Positions 45,401 through 58,601 of a stretch of DNA of 64,000 nucleotides are shown one piece after another. Below the pieces are notes generated by a model that was given only the letters and a program-made list of their open reading frames with translations, had not been told where the DNA came from and made no database searches. The DNA lies in contig CM064867.1 in NCBI GenBank assembly GCA_032719365.1, positions 65,222,136 through 65,286,135 of the forward strand, in the 5' to 3' direction. Each line of letters begins with the position of its first letter. Within the stretch, counting starts at the first letter, position 1. This DNA is from Prinsepia uniflora. Lineage: Eukaryota > Streptophyta > Magnoliopsida > Rosales > Rosaceae. The translations under genes were made by a program, and so were the position numbers.

Positions 45401-46040
45401 TTGCCCCATGTACTTTCAATTGTCTCATACTACCCCCCGATAATTTTTTTTTCCCCATATCTCAACAGTCCCCTTCGTTTGTTTGTGACATAACAAAGAT
45501 AGTTAAATCCATGTCATGACACATATGTGGCAACAAGGAGCTGGGCATTTTAGACATTTCAACTCCATGGTGCCAGCAACACAGTCTCTTTGCATTTTCT
45601 CCCAATTTTCCCTTCGATTCTTCTTCCCACTGCCCGTTATTGCATTTTTTGGGGTACTTTGATAGAAGGCCAAATTCCATACTCTAGAGGAAACAAGAAG
45701 GGAAAAACCTCAGAGCCAACAAAAAATTAGACTCTTAAGCAATTAGATTTCATAATTTAAATTCCTAAAATATAACATTTCATCCTGCATAGGCGGTTAG
45801 TTTAGGTTTCTCATTTCATTTTTATCCATTAGATCTTATTACCTTATCCCAATGTCATCTGTTATATCATATTGTTTAATCACAATCCCATTTGTTAGAT
45901 TATATTTTCTTATCCACATTTGGGAAAAAAAAAGATTTTAATGGAAACGTATTACTCTCATAATACCTTATCCTTCAATGTTCAAACTTTTCTTTCTCAA
46001 AAATTTTTCGCCCAATCACCATAGAACAATGGCCAATTAA
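45401..46040. other. Spacer between the MITE and transposase remnant
   Basis: AT-rich, with no recognised gene. It may include the 5' end of the Harbinger element, but no terminal repeat was found. Confidence 0.35.
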
Positions 46041-47261
46041 TGAAGTGGTAGTTCATCATCCGATGAAGACAATGCTAGTCACATGAAGCTACTGCAAATG
46101 CATGAGCACTACATGCACTGTGTAAAGGCTGCCGCCGAAACCAAACACGATGGTACATCGTCAAGCCCAACTTCCATTCCAAGAATGCATTCTCACTGAT
46201 TATTTTAATGACCATCCTTGGGTTCCCACATAAGTTTTATGAAAATCTCAGTATGAGAAAAGAATTATTTTTTAGAATCTTAGATGTTGCTATCCATGTT
46301 GATGATTATTTCAAGCAAAAGCCTGACGCAATCGAAAAACTTGGTCTCACGCCAATTGTGAAGGTGACTGCCATTTAGATACTTATGACCGAAGGTGCCG
46401 CCAATATCAATGATGATTATTTAAAAATATTGAGAAACGACAAATATCGATTTTTGCAGGAGGTTTTTTCGAGCCATCAACGAAGTCTTCGAAACTGAAT
46501 ACCTTCGCAAACCCAACAAGGATAACTTGAAATGCCCCTTGGGAAAAGGTGAGATGCATATATTAATTCCTATGTGAGGTAAAGTGGATTGCATGCAGTG
46601 GGAGTGGAAAAATTTTCCAATGTCCTTCCATGGGAAATTTGCTTGTCCCCTAGTGATCCAATCGTTATCCTTGAAGTTGTTGTATCATATGACACATGGT
46701 TTTGGCATGCTTCAATTGGACACCCAGATTCGTTAAACGATAAACGTTTTCCTTATAGGTCCCTTATTTGTTGTGATTATCTTGAATAATGTACTCCACA
46801 TGTTCATTATACCATCAATGATATCAAATATAAGCGTGGATACTATCTCAGATGGTATCTATCCTAAGTGGGGAACCATTGTTCAATCGTATAAATATCC
46901 TCAAGGACCAGATAAACAATTTTTTTTTAGCAAACTACAAGAGGCTTACCACAAGGATATCGAAAGCAATTTTGGTATTCTCCATACGAAGTTCAAAATA
47001 GTCAACATGCCTACTAAACAATGGTATGAGAAAGATATTGGGGCTATAATGAAAGCATGAATACTTCTTCATAATATTATTGTGGAAGAAAACCGTGAAC
47101 AATTTGCAGAAGATCATCATGAGGATCCTACACCTTTGCTAGAGGGGGAACCTTTAAGACTGGTCGAGATCCAACAAACCTTGATGAATTTTGAAACTCC
47201 TAATCAAGGAATAAAAAAACCCACGACATCCTTAAATACACCATTGCCTAGGCTTCCTTGA
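46041..47261 (+). pseudogene. PIF/Harbinger transposase (ALP1-like), decayed
   Basis: Fragments in changing plus frames follow the family order: SDEDNASHMKLLQMHEHYM, FYENLSMRKELFFRILDVAI, KPDAIEKLGLTPIVKVTAI, then GKVDCMQWEWKNFPMSFHGK. The last corresponds to the GSIDCMHW.WKNCP block with the first catalytic Asp. Further fragments are FGMLQLDTQIR, SDGIYPKWGTIVQSYKYPQG and KLQEAYHKDIESNFGILHTK, which includes the E/D-rich third catalytic region. It ends LLHNIIVEENREQ and a TGA at 47259-47261. Many stops and frameshifts are present, and it is non-functional. Confidence 0.85.
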
Positions 47262-47486
47262 CCTTTAGACCTAATCCTGCAGTGAACTAACCCAAAATGA
47301 CACGACCCACCCCCAATCCCTCTGGATTAAGGGATAAGTCATGCTCCCGTATAACCTGCATGCGACACAAAGGCTAAACACCCATTCAACCCCTATGGAA
47401 CACGCAAGCCAAACAAGGGATAGCCAGGTCAACGTCGTCCAAATACACCTTTCGATTTCCCAGAGTGCGCAGTATCACTGTGCATT

Positions 47487-47491
47487 GCGTG
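47487..47491. repeat. Target-site duplication GCGTG (left copy)
   Basis: GCGTG at 47487-47491 recurs at 49554-49558. Removing the insert joins CACTGTGCATTGCGTG to TGTGATGTCTCCG, as in the uninterrupted right LTR near 57200. Confidence 0.93.
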
Positions 47492-49553
47492 TGTAACGAC
47501 CCATTCCGGAAACTGAGATTTTATTATTGGTTAATGATGGCTTAGTGAAGTTAATCAGTGATTAGTTGGACGAATTCGAACGGACGGTGCAAAATGGCAG
47601 TTTTGCCCCTAGAATGGGCAAAAATGCTGACTTTTCGTTCGAGCGATCAAATGGACTTTGACCGATGACCGTGACGTAATTCGGGACGTCACGAGTTTAT
47701 AGACAGGTGGCACGTCCGATTCCGACATTCAAGGAAAAAGTTATGACATTCGGAAGTTCAAGGACAATTCGGTAAAGGACAATCTCGGTCTGAATCGGGC
47801 CGGTTCGAACCGGTCTGAACCGGGTTGGCGAGAGGTAGGGGAAGATGAACAGTAAGGCGTGTGGCTCTCACGCACATCCCCTTTGGGCGGCGCCTGAGGG
47901 CGCGTTGGGCCCCTTTTGGGGAAATTTCCAACATGACTTTTAAAGTATTCGATGTAACGAACATTTTAAGACTGGTTTCGAGTCTATCGGACATCGTCTC
48001 GACATGTTTCGGGACGTCCAATGGTTTTAGGGCTCAGTTAAAAATTGTTCAAAATTCAGGAAAATTACGGGGCTTAAGTATGATCATTGTGAAGTAGTTA
48101 GTAACGTTATTATGAGATTTGAACAGGTTCGGGGAAGCCGGTGATAGTAGATTGGTCGAGAACGTCATAGGTGCACGCGTATCGAGGCGACGACGCTATG
48201 GTCTGTGTGTGGACTTTGCTTTCAAACTTATAATGCATGCATATATGTTTTTATATGATTTCTATAATTGATTCTATGCTTTAATTTATGATCTTGATGG
48301 TTTACGATTTTACACGTTTTTCGAAATATTTACGGAATTGCGTGTTTTACGGGATTTCGATCGATGTTGTGATTTGACCATGGTTTTAATGATTTGATTT
48401 CGAGATTTGAAATAGGATTTGATTTCAATGATTTAAAATGGATTTTGGAAAGTGATTTCGGGCTCGAAGCCCAGTTCAGAAAAGTGGTTTTGAAAAACGT
48501 GATTTCGGGTTTTAAAATCGGATTTCTGGATGACGATTCGGGATTCGGTTTGGAACTTGAAAATGGATTTCCGAGTTTGGGTTCGGAATGGTTATTCCGG
48601 ATTCTAGCTTACGGAAAGATAGTTTCAGACTCGGATTTGGAAATGGAGATGGATATGAATTCTGGGTTTGGATCCGGGATCCTGATGAGATTGCGGATTC
48701 GGATTCGGATATGGATAGTGGTCATGGAATGGATTTGCTGGATCTAGTTTTTGGGTTTAAAGACCCGGATATGATATGACGGGGCGGGCCCAGATTGGGT
48801 TTAAAGACTCGTATTGAGTTTAAAGACTCGAGAGTTTAAAGACTCGGATATTGATATTTCCCCCGTAGGCCTGTTGAGTTTAAAGACTCGGGAGTTTAAA
48901 GACTCAGATTATATTGAGACCTGGATTGAGTTTAAAGACTCGGGAGTTTAAAGACTCGGATAGATCCAGCAGGTTCGATGGATGGAAATGTGGTTTCAAA
49001 TATGTTTTGGGTTTTCACTGAGATTTGATGTTGATGGTTTTCAATAAAGGTTTTCCGATGTTTTGGGCTATGCCCGGATGAAATGGTTTTCAATGGTTTT
49101 GGGCTGAGACCCGGGATTTGAGAAATGGAAACTGTGTCCGGTTTCTCTTACATGGTTTGCTTAACCGGAATATTGAATGGTTTTATGACATGAATTTGAT
49201 ATGCATGCATTAGTTTTTAACTGGAGGGTATAAATGTACTTGTTTTATGAACTGTTTTAAACTTATACTTATTTTTATCCACTCACAGTCTTTTTGTGTT
49301 TTCGATACTCTCCATGTTGTAGCGGTGCGGGCTGTTGGTCGAGAGAGACAGAGACATCACACACGAGATCCACAGTAGTTTTCCGTACACTCTGGGAAGT
49401 TCGGAAGTTTTTGGACGGTCGTATCGAGAATCCCTTGTCCGACTTACGTGTCACATGGAGGTTGGACGTTGGGTTAGCCTTTGTGTCATGCGTAGGTTAG
49501 ATAGGAGCAGGACTTAGCCCTTAATCCCGGGGGATTGGGGGTGGGTCCTGTCA
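47492..49553 (+). mobile_element. Isolated LTR nested in the LARD-like LTR (plus orientation)
   Basis: It is 2062 bp, starts TGTAACGACCCATTCC and ends GGTGGGTCCTGTCA, flanked by GCGTG. It is in the opposite orientation to its host LTR. It includes the inverted ACGT motif (47671-47692), GC-rich core (about 47855-47905) and a GAGTTTAAAGACTCGG minisatellite (about 48780-48965). ORFs such as 48394-48747 come from the ATTCGG/GGATTTCG-rich LTR sequence. Confidence 0.9.
48780..48965. repeat. TTTAAAGACTCG minisatellite in the nested LTR
   Basis: GAGTTTAAAGACTCGG or close variants occur about seven times. It is the inverse of the array in LTR copy A, at the same distance from the LTR end. Confidence 0.85.
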
Positions 49554-49974
49554 GCGTGTGTGATGTCTCCGTCTCACTAACAACAGTCCGCACCGCATCA
49601 ACAACCTAGAGGGTATCAAAAAACAGAAAAGACTGTGAGTGTATAAAAATAAATAATACGTTCATAAAACATTTTACAAGAAAAGATATTTATACCCTCC
49701 ACGTAAAACCAATGCATGCGTTCGAAAACCATTTCTTTTCCAAGATACTAAAAATCGTTTATGAAAACCAGAAATCATTTCCTTTATCAAACCTCGAGCC
49801 TCAGCCCAAAATCATAAATCAAAATCAAAAGACGGGAACTCAGCCTAAAAATCCACAAAATCCAAATCATCCGCGCCACAGTCCAAAACATCTGAAAACC
49901 ACTTGAAAACCATTATTGTTTCACATAAATCCGAAAACCATTTAAAACACATTTCCATCAAGCGAACCTGCTGG

Positions 49975-50120
49975 ATCTATCCGAGTCTTTAAACTCAATA
50001 TATATCCGAGTCTTTATACTCAACAAGCCTCAATATCAATCCGAGTCTTTAAACTCCCGAGTCTCTAAACTCAATAGGCCTCCTAGGGAAATCGCAATAT
50101 CTGAGTCTTTAAACTCACCG
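49975..50120. repeat. CGAGTCTTTAAACTC minisatellite in the LARD-like 3' LTR
   Basis: About six TCTTTAAACTC words with CCGAG/CTGAG prefixes. A matching array lies in the right LTR at about 57610-57760. Confidence 0.8.
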
Positions 50121-51016
50121 GGTCTTTAAACCCAAATCACATATCCGGGCCTGCCCCCTTCACATATCATATCCGGGTCATTAAACTCAAAACCAGATCC
50201 AGCAAATCCAATTCAAAACCATCTTATAAAATCCAAATCCATAAATCCATTTCCAAATACGAATATGAAATCATCATTCCAAATCCAAATTCAGAAATCA
50301 TTCACATTTATCGAAATTACTTTGCCAAATCCATTTATAAACCATTGAAATCAACTCATAATTCCAATACGATTATCATAGCATCGAAACCATTATCAAA
50401 TCATAGCATAAACCATAATCTCGTAAAATGTGTAAATACGTAAAATATTTTGAAATACGTACAAATCATAAATTATAGATATCACAAGTATAATTATAGA
50501 AATCACATATATAAAAAATATAAAATATTTATGCATGCATCATAATTTAGAACGCAAAGTCCACTCTTAGAACATACGCGCTGCCGCCTCGATACCTGCG
50601 CAATACACCATTCCCGACTAATCCACTATCACTGGACTTCCTGAACTTGTCCAAGTCACATTCTAATGTCCCAATTTTACTGAGCACAGATCCCAATGCA
50701 CAGCAAAAAGACCAAATTGCCCCTTACACCAAATTACCAAAATACCCCTTTTCTTCTAAGACCCATAACCTCTTCCTCCAATGTTGGAATCGGACGTGCC
50801 TCCTGTCTTCGGACTCGTGATATCCCGAAATACATCATAGTCATCGACCAAAGTACGTTTGACCGCCTGAAACAAAAGTCAACAGTTTACCCATTCTAGG
50901 GGTAAAACGGTCATTTCACACCGTCCGTCCGCAATCACTCCACTAATCACCAATTAATCTTACTAATCCTTCATTAATCACTAATCTAATCCTGAAATTT
51001 GGGACGGGTCATTGCA

Positions 51017-51029
51017 ATCTTTTCCCCTT
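51017..51029 (-). other. Polypurine tract of the LARD-like element
   Basis: The minus strand reads AAGGGGAAAAGAT directly before the LTR start TGCAATGACCC. The upstream codons NFEDEIL* echo the end of gypsy pol. Confidence 0.75.
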
Positions 51030-53313
51030 AAAGAATTTCGTCCTCGAAATTCCGAATACTATACATCCACAACTACCGAGGGAATCCAGCTTATCCTACA
51101 ACTGGGTTTCCTACCCGGTGCACATCATCAGCCAACCTTGTTCTTATCTTGACAGTGCCCAAACTGTCACCGCCATTATCACCACAATTGTCATCAACAC
51201 TATCACTCATCTCTGCCAAGCGGACCAGCTTGTACCAACTTCCGGTCCATCTGGCGATCATCTCATTCTTGCCAAATTCAACACATTTCCAACTCGTACC
51301 CGCGGTACTCTTTTCAATCCACATCCATTCAACGGTCTATACTGACTCTGTCAGCGATCCGCGTCGATCACACCGACGTCACAACATAATCGTTCACACC
51401 AAACAACTCAAAAAAAATATCTCACCGGTGGTTCTACTAACCACCAACACAATCAACCTGTGGGAACACCATCCACGTCCCACACTACCTGTCTACAACT
51501 GGACCCTATTACGTACCTATTAGACCGTGATCACACATCTCAGCGTCAGGGTCCCACTAGCCAATCGTGGCTCTGAGCATCCAGCTCACATACCAACACT
51601 GAATCCTGTAACAACCAACAAGATCACCTTGGATCCCACTGATCCAGTCCACGTCCTTGATCCATCCATCACATCGGAGCTACTCCGATCATCCATGCAA
51701 CTAACAATATACCTCGGTACTTAACCGATCACCAACATGTCTATCTGAACATCACGATACGCGTCCAATCGCATCAGAATGGTTCTGACCACTAATACAA
51801 CCACTAACACATATCCCAAGTACACCAATCCCCTCCAACTATACTCACGGTGCATCCACCAAACGTTATAGTGTATATCTCAATCACATCCATCATACAG
51901 TATGCCCTTGATCACTTCTAATGACATAGCACAAACATCCACCAATTATATTGGCATTAGCCGAGCACTCAAACACCCACGTCATCATGATGGATTCCAA
52001 TTCCATCCAACAACATCATAAAGCATCCTTTCATTCCAACATCATAGTGCGTCCTACAGTGTATTCCCGAGGCACGATCAACACCCTCGTATCCACATTA
52101 ACTACCACTTGATTACGAGCCAATCATGCTTCACCTTGAAGTCCATTGGTCCAATCCTAACACTAGGCCAATCTACATGTCTTTCGAGGAATACCAACTC
52201 AAGTCCATTCCGAGTCTCCCGGTCTCCTGGGTCTCCCGACCAACATCAAATCCAATCACATCGCATTTACGTACACAGGTCAGACCCAGCACCAGATCCA
52301 AGTCCAATACCCATACGTATGCAAGACGGACCACACTTGTCCTGCACAAATCGAACATATCCAAGATATTCAACAATATCCAGCCACACTCACTCCTGCA
52401 AGACGAAGTAATCTCACCATTCTCACGTCCAACATATCTATTCTAAGCATCATCAGTAATACCATTCTTCGATCCACAACAAGAATAACCCAATCTGAAT
52501 ATAGGAGCACAACAACTCGATCTTGATCCACTCGCTTCTTAGTGGATCCCACTTCTTGTCCGTAAGAGTGAGACCCTCTTTGAACCCATTACAATCACAT
52601 CACTTCTCATGCACTTCCCACAAATGATCCGCTCACCACATATGATTAGATCGCTCAAGAATACTACATGTCTAGAGACACGTCTAGATTATGGGTTCTC
52701 TTCCATTACCTCCTATCTGTCAGTTATAGTCACTCTTTCTCATCTTCCTTATCATCGACGATAATCCACAACCATGACATCACACGTCATCCTACATTAA
52801 TCCAAAACAAACACAATCCTGCCACACACACCAAACGTTAGTGACACCACGTCACCATGTATTCTCTGCTCCGTAATGCATTCACATGTGTCCATGATCA
52901 ATGGGGGTTCACAACTCCTAAAGTCCCTTCAAACACTACCATGAGTCTCCCGTATCGACTCCAGAGTATCTATCATACCATACTCAACATCTAACACCAA
53001 CTCGGAATCAAACGCAACTTCTCTTTGTCTCAATCTCGTCGCTTCCTGATTCTGCGATTTCAACCATGTTGGAAGTGTATCCATCTTTTCCAACCATGGA
53101 ACTCAATCCACAATACGTATACCACCACTAGACGAACCAACCAAACGTCAACTCCTCTACTACACTTAGAAAATCCACAACTCCTACGGATCACTACTAA
53201 GTGTCCATACACAATCCAACTCAGCGACCAACTCGTTTTATGTCGGGACATCAATCCAATTATCACTTCCAACCTTTCCGAGGTTCAACTCCCGAGCACC
53301 ATATGAAACTACC
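51030..53313 (-). other. Internal non-coding domain of the LARD-like element, part 1
   Basis: Plus-strand sequence is rich in C and A (CATCA, CCAAC, ACATC) and poor in G, and looks unlike the LTRs. I searched both strands for gypsy motifs (DSGA, YRQLN, F.DD, ADALSR, HPQTDG) and saw none. Short ORFs, for example 51149-51523, have no domains. Confidence 0.6.
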
Positions 53314-53318
53314 GAATA

Positions 53319-55823
53319 TGTAACGACCCAAAAATTTGAAAAAGGAAAATTTGGAAAAATGGAAGGAAAGGACGATTTTGCCCCTAGTTATAAGGGCCGA
53401 AAGTTGACTTTTTGATCGGGACCTTGTTTGGACTTTCCATAAGTACCGTTGGATAGGTCTCAAGACGTTGAATCGGTAGACAGGCGGCATGCGTTAATCG
53501 GAGTTCGGAGATGAAAGTTATGGGTCTAGAATTGTGAGGGGTATTTTGGTAATTAGCCAAGGAAGGGCAAAATGGTAATTTAGGGAAGCAAGGTAAATTG
53601 AGCGGCTAAATGGGCTGATTCAACTTGTGGGTGAGTCACTTATGTGATTGAGTGACACATGTCACTGTGCAGGTTACAATTAGTGGCAATTGTTGTTTGA
53701 ATATTCAAAAAGCTAACAACAAATTAGTTTTGTTGTTTGAGAGATGATCACTATATCTGAATTAATTGAATTAACACCAGGGATAGAGAGTGAATGGGAT
53801 ATCCAGAGAGGAAAAGAAAGAGAATTAAATGGTGAGTTATGAACCTTGAACCCAGCTGAAACTAAACTTAGAAACCCGAAAACCTTTGATGAACCTAAGG
53901 GTCAAATTTGAATTGTTGGACGTCCATGAGTGTAACTGACCTTGAATTCAGTTTTCTGGGATTGAGGCGAGTTGAACCCAATTAAACTTGAAGGAAATTG
54001 GAGTCGTTTTGGGCTAGAACAGAGAGGAGGAAGAATTTGGATTTTCGAGCTTGAGTCGAGGAATTGGAGACATGGAACGATGCAATTGATGTTGGAAATA
54101 TGGTTAATAGAATCCCAAGAAGCTTCTTGATGCATCAATTGAAGGTAAACAATGAGAATTGATGGCGATTGAGAGATGAACAGTGTTCGGTGTTCTTTGA
54201 AAGTCGAGTTCGAATTAACAAATTAAGGTAAGTTTGATACAAATTGAGTTTACAGATCTCTAATTCAGATGTAAACGATGCTAATGGACGGTTTAATTGT
54301 AGAAATCAACCAAAAATTGAGGAAGATTCAGCCGGGTCACCGCGCGGGTTGCAGGATCCGTTTACAGTTAAACGGGTGAAGCTGGTGACATTGTAGCACG
54401 CACCTGGGTTTCAAGCGCAACCATTCACAGCGGCGCTTGAGGGTGTGTGGGCACGATTCCTGAGGTGAGTTCAACATGGCTTTTGTTCTATGCGATGTAA
54501 CAAACATTTTGGAGTTGGTTTCGAGTCAATCGAACACCGTTTCGATATTGTTTCGAGGGTCGAAAAGTTTATATTACGTTTTTAATTCGTAATTAATTCC
54601 CGAAAAAATATGGGAAATTAATATGATGTTAATTAAATCATTAGTGACCGTGAGTAATGATTTTGGAAAGGATTCAAGATTCCTGGAAGGTACCGGAAAT
54701 GACGGAAACGCGTGCAGCTCGGAAGGCGAGCGGTTTGGACGATGTATGAGTGGACGTTTGTTTTATAAACTGTTATGCATGCATTGTTAAATTTTTTACA
54801 TGATTGATTGCATGATTTGAATTGCAATGATGTCATGGTCATTTGGCATGATTATTTGGATTTAATGATTATTTTAATCGGTCTCTTGGGCACGTTTTAC
54901 GAGGAAAGTGTAATTGGTATTTTGGGCTAGGCTCTGAGTCAAAAAGGTTTCAAAAAGGATATTTGGACTTACTTGGTGAGTCAAGGATGATTTCTGGATG
55001 ATTTTAATGTTTTTAAATGAGATTTTAGGGATTTACGTGTAAATGGTATTTGGGCTTGAGACTCGGTCGGGAATGATTTTGACTTGGTTTCAAGTCAAGG
55101 ATTTGATTGAAATGTTTTGGGCTGTAATCCCGAGATAGTTTTCATTGGAATTGTGAGTGCCCAAACGGTCGAAGCTAGGGGATCACCCAGACGACCGGAG
55201 CTTGGGGGATATGATTGTGAGTTGTTTTTACGATAAGCCAGCTTTTCGGATGCGACTGAGCCTGGATGTACCACTCGGATGTGTCTGAGCCTGGGGATGT
55301 GTTCACCCAGATATGACTGAGCCCGAGGGTTGAGCCCAGATGTGTCTGATCCCGAGAATGTGGCTGGATTGATTGATTGATTGTGAATTTGTGAATAGTG
55401 CTGTTTGATGTTGATTGTGATTGCGTACTAGTATTGAGTACGGGTTTTGGTCTTTGTGACCAGATGATTATGTTTTCATATGTTCGGCTTGAGAGCCGAG
55501 ATTTGATGCTTTACAGGTGATTTGGCTGGAAAGCCGGTGATTGTTATTCATATGTTTGGTTCTATGCATGCATGGTTTTCTATTTGAAATGTATTTTCAA
55601 AAGATATTTGTTTTGTCCACTCATGCCTTTTCTGTTTTGATGACCCTCTAGGCCGTGGCACGACGTTTGGGGCTGATCTAGAGGCGGAGGTATGAGCGGA
55701 AATCAGTCCAGTTATCCCTTGTCTGACAGGTGCTGATGGGTAGTTTCGAGACTTCAGTTGACTTGTCAGACGGGAGCAGGACCGGACACGGTTATCAAAG
55801 TCCAGTTGGGACGGGTCTTGTCA
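53319..55823 (+). mobile_element. Isolated LTR nested in the LARD-like internal domain (plus orientation)
   Basis: It is 2505 bp, starts TGTAACGACCCAAAAA and ends GGGACGGGTCTTGTCA. GAATA flanks it at 53314-53318 and 55824-55828. It contains the family's GC-rich core (about 54395-54455), and a TTCTGTTTTGATGACCCTCTAG block near the 3' end corresponds to the GTGTTTTGAGTGCCCTTCAG block near 63640. There are no genes inside. Confidence 0.9.
55165..55375. repeat. GGATGTGTCTGAGCC short repeats in the nested LTR
   Basis: Words CGGATG.GACTGAGCCTGG, CGGATGTGTCTGAGCCTGG, AGATATGACTGAGCCCGAG and AGATGTGTCTGATCCCGAG follow one another. They are preceded by ACCCAGACGACCGGAGCTTG words. Confidence 0.7.
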
Positions 55824-55828
55824 GAATA

Positions 55829-56994
55829 TTAACTCCCAGGATCCTCAGTCATTAATCACCAATCACCATCCTTGGACTCGGTCGTCACTATCCTTGGAGT
55901 CGTCAATCACCAATCTCGGGAAATCGCCAAGTACTGGCCTCAGCACCACTCATGACTATCCTCGGCATATGCCGAGACATTCCAGCACATCTGACACCTC
56001 CGACATCTGCTAACTCATTCTTCACATACCTACCATTCACAAGCGTCTCAGCTCGTGGCACATCATCTCCGATCTAAGGCTCTCAGCACACGAAACCCCG
56101 AATCTCCGCTCATTCCGAGCTAAAACCCTAAATCTGTACTCGGGTCGGGGAAACTTACCTCCATCGTATTCCACAACTCTGAGCAACCCTTGCTCAACCA
56201 AGCATCATAGTCACACTAACGTGATCGGGTAATTCACCAAGCCAACCCCAACCTCAACTGCACCCAGCAACACAAACTCCTACTTGACCGAATCATCGGT
56301 CCAAGCCACAACAACAAACTAACCACACATTTACCAAACCATCAATCCTAACAGGGTTCCCCAATTTATCATCACGACTAGGGTCATCAAGCCCAACTAA
56401 CTCGGCAAGGAACATCCACGAGCTTAGTGTATTCACAACAAATCTCATCACTCGGGTCGTCACACCCGGCTAAGAACATCCTCCAACTAATGTAAAACCA
56501 GCAATCATGACTAAGGTGTCCATGGAACTCGGCTGTTCTCAGCCGCACAAGTCTAATCTCAACCAATTTGACCAAGTGGTCACAATTCCATACTATCTTC
56601 ATCCGATCGCCACCCGGCCCAAAAGGCCAACTAGCCAACCATTGATCGTATCTCTCATATCTAACTCACTGGTTACCATCTGGGTTAATAAAACTGGCAC
56701 ACATCTGACCATAGAGTCCAACCAACTCTCAATCATATCCAGCGCCAAACACGCTATCCTCTCCAACCCTAAGCCAGCTACATCATACCCATACCGCGTA
56801 TCGGGCGAATCATCACCCAGTCGCTCTTGATCTCGCCACTAACTAAGCCACTAACTAATGTACTATCACTCTAGCGTCCTGGTTGATGACAGGCTGTTCC
56901 GCGTCGAGACATCATATCCACAACAACATCACATCACTATTCAACTATCCATCTTCTCTGGAAACCATAACCTTGCGCAGAGCGCACAAACCGT
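55829..56994 (-). other. Internal non-coding domain of the LARD-like element, part 2 (5' leader)
   Basis: This continues the C/A-rich sequence up to the primer site. In coding sense it is where gag should start, but no gag motif is visible. The 56507-56830 ORF has no domain. Confidence 0.55.
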
Positions 56995-57006
56995 GCTCTG
57001 ATACCA
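56995..57006 (-). other. Primer-binding site, initiator tRNA-Met
   Basis: The minus strand reads TGGTATCAGAGC, a perfect match to the usual plant tRNA-iMet primer site. It lies three bases from the LTR end, the same spacing as in the complete chromovirus. Confidence 0.92.
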
Positions 57007-57009
57007 AGT

Positions 57010-58601
57010 TGACACGACCCACCCCCAATCCCCACGGATTAAGGGATAAGTCATGCTCCCGTCTAACCTGCATGCGACACGAAGGCTAAACACCCGTTCA
57101 ACCCCCGTGGAACACGCAAGCCAAAAAAGAGATACGCAGATCAACATCGTCCAAATACACCTTCCGATTTCCCAGAATGCGCAGAATCACTGTGGATCCC
57201 GTGTGTGATGTCTCCGTTTCACTAACAACAGCCCGCATCGCATCAACAACCTGTAGGGTATCAAAAAACAGAAAAGACTGTGATTGGACAAAAATAAATA
57301 GTAAGTTCATAAAACATTTTACAAGAAAAGACATTTATACCCTCCACGTAAAACTAATGCATGCATTCGAAAACCATTTCTTTTCCAGGATACTAAAAAC
57401 CGTTTATGAAAACCAGAAATCATTTCCTTTATCAAATCTCGGGCCTCAGCCCAAAATCATAAATCAAAATCAAAAGACGGGAACTCAGCCCAAAAATCCA
57501 CAACATCCAAATCATTCGGGCCACAGTCCAAAACATCTAAAACCCATTATTGTTTCACATAAATCCGAAAAACATTTAAAAACACATTTCCATCAATCGA
57601 ACCTGCTGGATCTATCCGAGTCTTTAAACACAATATATATCTAAGTCTTTAAACTCAACAGGCCTCAATATCAATCTGAGTCTTTAAACTCAATAGGCCT
57701 CCGGGGGAAATCACAATATCCGAGTCTTTAAACTCATCAGGTCTTTAAACCAAAATCACATATCCGGGCTCGCCCGAGTCACATATCAAATCCAGGTCAT
57801 TAAACCCAAAACCAGATCCAGCAAATCCAATTCAAAACCATCTTATAAAATCTAAATCCATAAATCCATTTCCAAATACGAATCCGAAATCATCATTCCG
57901 AATCCAAATTCAAAAATCATTCACGTTTATCGAAATCACTTTGCCAAATCCATTTATAAACCATTGAAATCAATTCATAATTCCAATACCAAAATCATAG
58001 CATCGAAACCATTATCAAATCATAGCATAAACCATAATCTCATGAAACGTATAAATACGTAAAATATTTCGAAATACGTGCAAATCATAAATCATAGATA
58101 TCACAAGTGTAATCATAGAAATCACATGTAGAAAACATATAAAAAATTTATGCATGCATCATAATTTAGAAAGCAAAGTCCACTCATAGAACATCCGCGT
58201 TGCTGCCTCGATATGTGCGCAATACACCGTTTCCGACTAATCCACTATCATTGGACTTCCCGAACCTGTCCAAATCACATTCTAAGGTCACTAACTACTT
58301 CAATATGCTTCCACTAAATCCCCATATTTTTTTTTTCGAATTTTTAACTATTTTTAAACTCGATCCTAAACCTTCGGATATCCCGAACTTTATTGAAACG
58401 ATGTCTGATTGACTCGAAACCAGTCCCAAAATGTTCATTACATTTAATAAATTAAAACACGTGTTGAACACTTTCCCAAAAACACCCCCACGGGACCTCA
58501 CGCGCCTACTATTCAATGCCTTCAACCTCTGATCAGACCAGTTCAGATCGGTTTAGCTGGCCCGGTCCAACCAAATGGGTGTGAGCGGTTCGACTCCATA
58601 G
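57010..58601 (-). repeat. 5' LTR of the LARD-like element (interrupted)
   Basis: It starts TGACACGACCCACCCC and is closely similar to 47298-47491 plus 49559-50660. It is interrupted at 58601 by another LTR. The minisatellite is at about 57610-57760. Confidence 0.85.

Larger units (their letters stand above)
47298..51016 (-). repeat. 3' LTR of the LARD-like element, with nested insertion
   Basis: It starts TGACACGACCC and ends GGGACGGGTCATTGCA. Without the nested copy (47492-49553 plus one GCGTG) it is about 1652 bp. The aligned part of the right LTR continues past TCACATTCTAA where this copy jumps to AATTTTACTGAGC. So about 1 kb, including the GC-rich core, seems deleted. A TTTAAACTC minisatellite is at about 49975-50120. 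Confidence 0.85.
47298..58601 (-). mobile_element. Large LTR element without recognisable gag-pol (LARD-like), visible part
   Basis: The left LTR is 47298-51016 (interrupted). The polypurine tract is 51017-51029, the primer site 56995-57006, and the right LTR starts at 57010. The right LTR is cut at 58601 by another copy and should resume outside the window. After removing the nested LTR at 53319-55823, the internal region is about 3.5 kb of CATC/AACC-rich sequence with no gag, protease, polymerase or integrase motif in any frame. Only a short NFEDEIL* remnant beside the polypurine tract resembles the end of pol. This matches a large retrotransposon derivative relying on other elements' proteins. 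The left flank CAAAA cannot be matched because the right end is off-window. Confidence 0.72.

Noticed and set aside
48394..48779. 117-codon ORF rich in Asp/Gly/Phe
   Set aside because: It lies within an LTR with GGATTTCG-like low-complexity wording. The partner region of copy A gives a similar antisense ORF (3584-3865).
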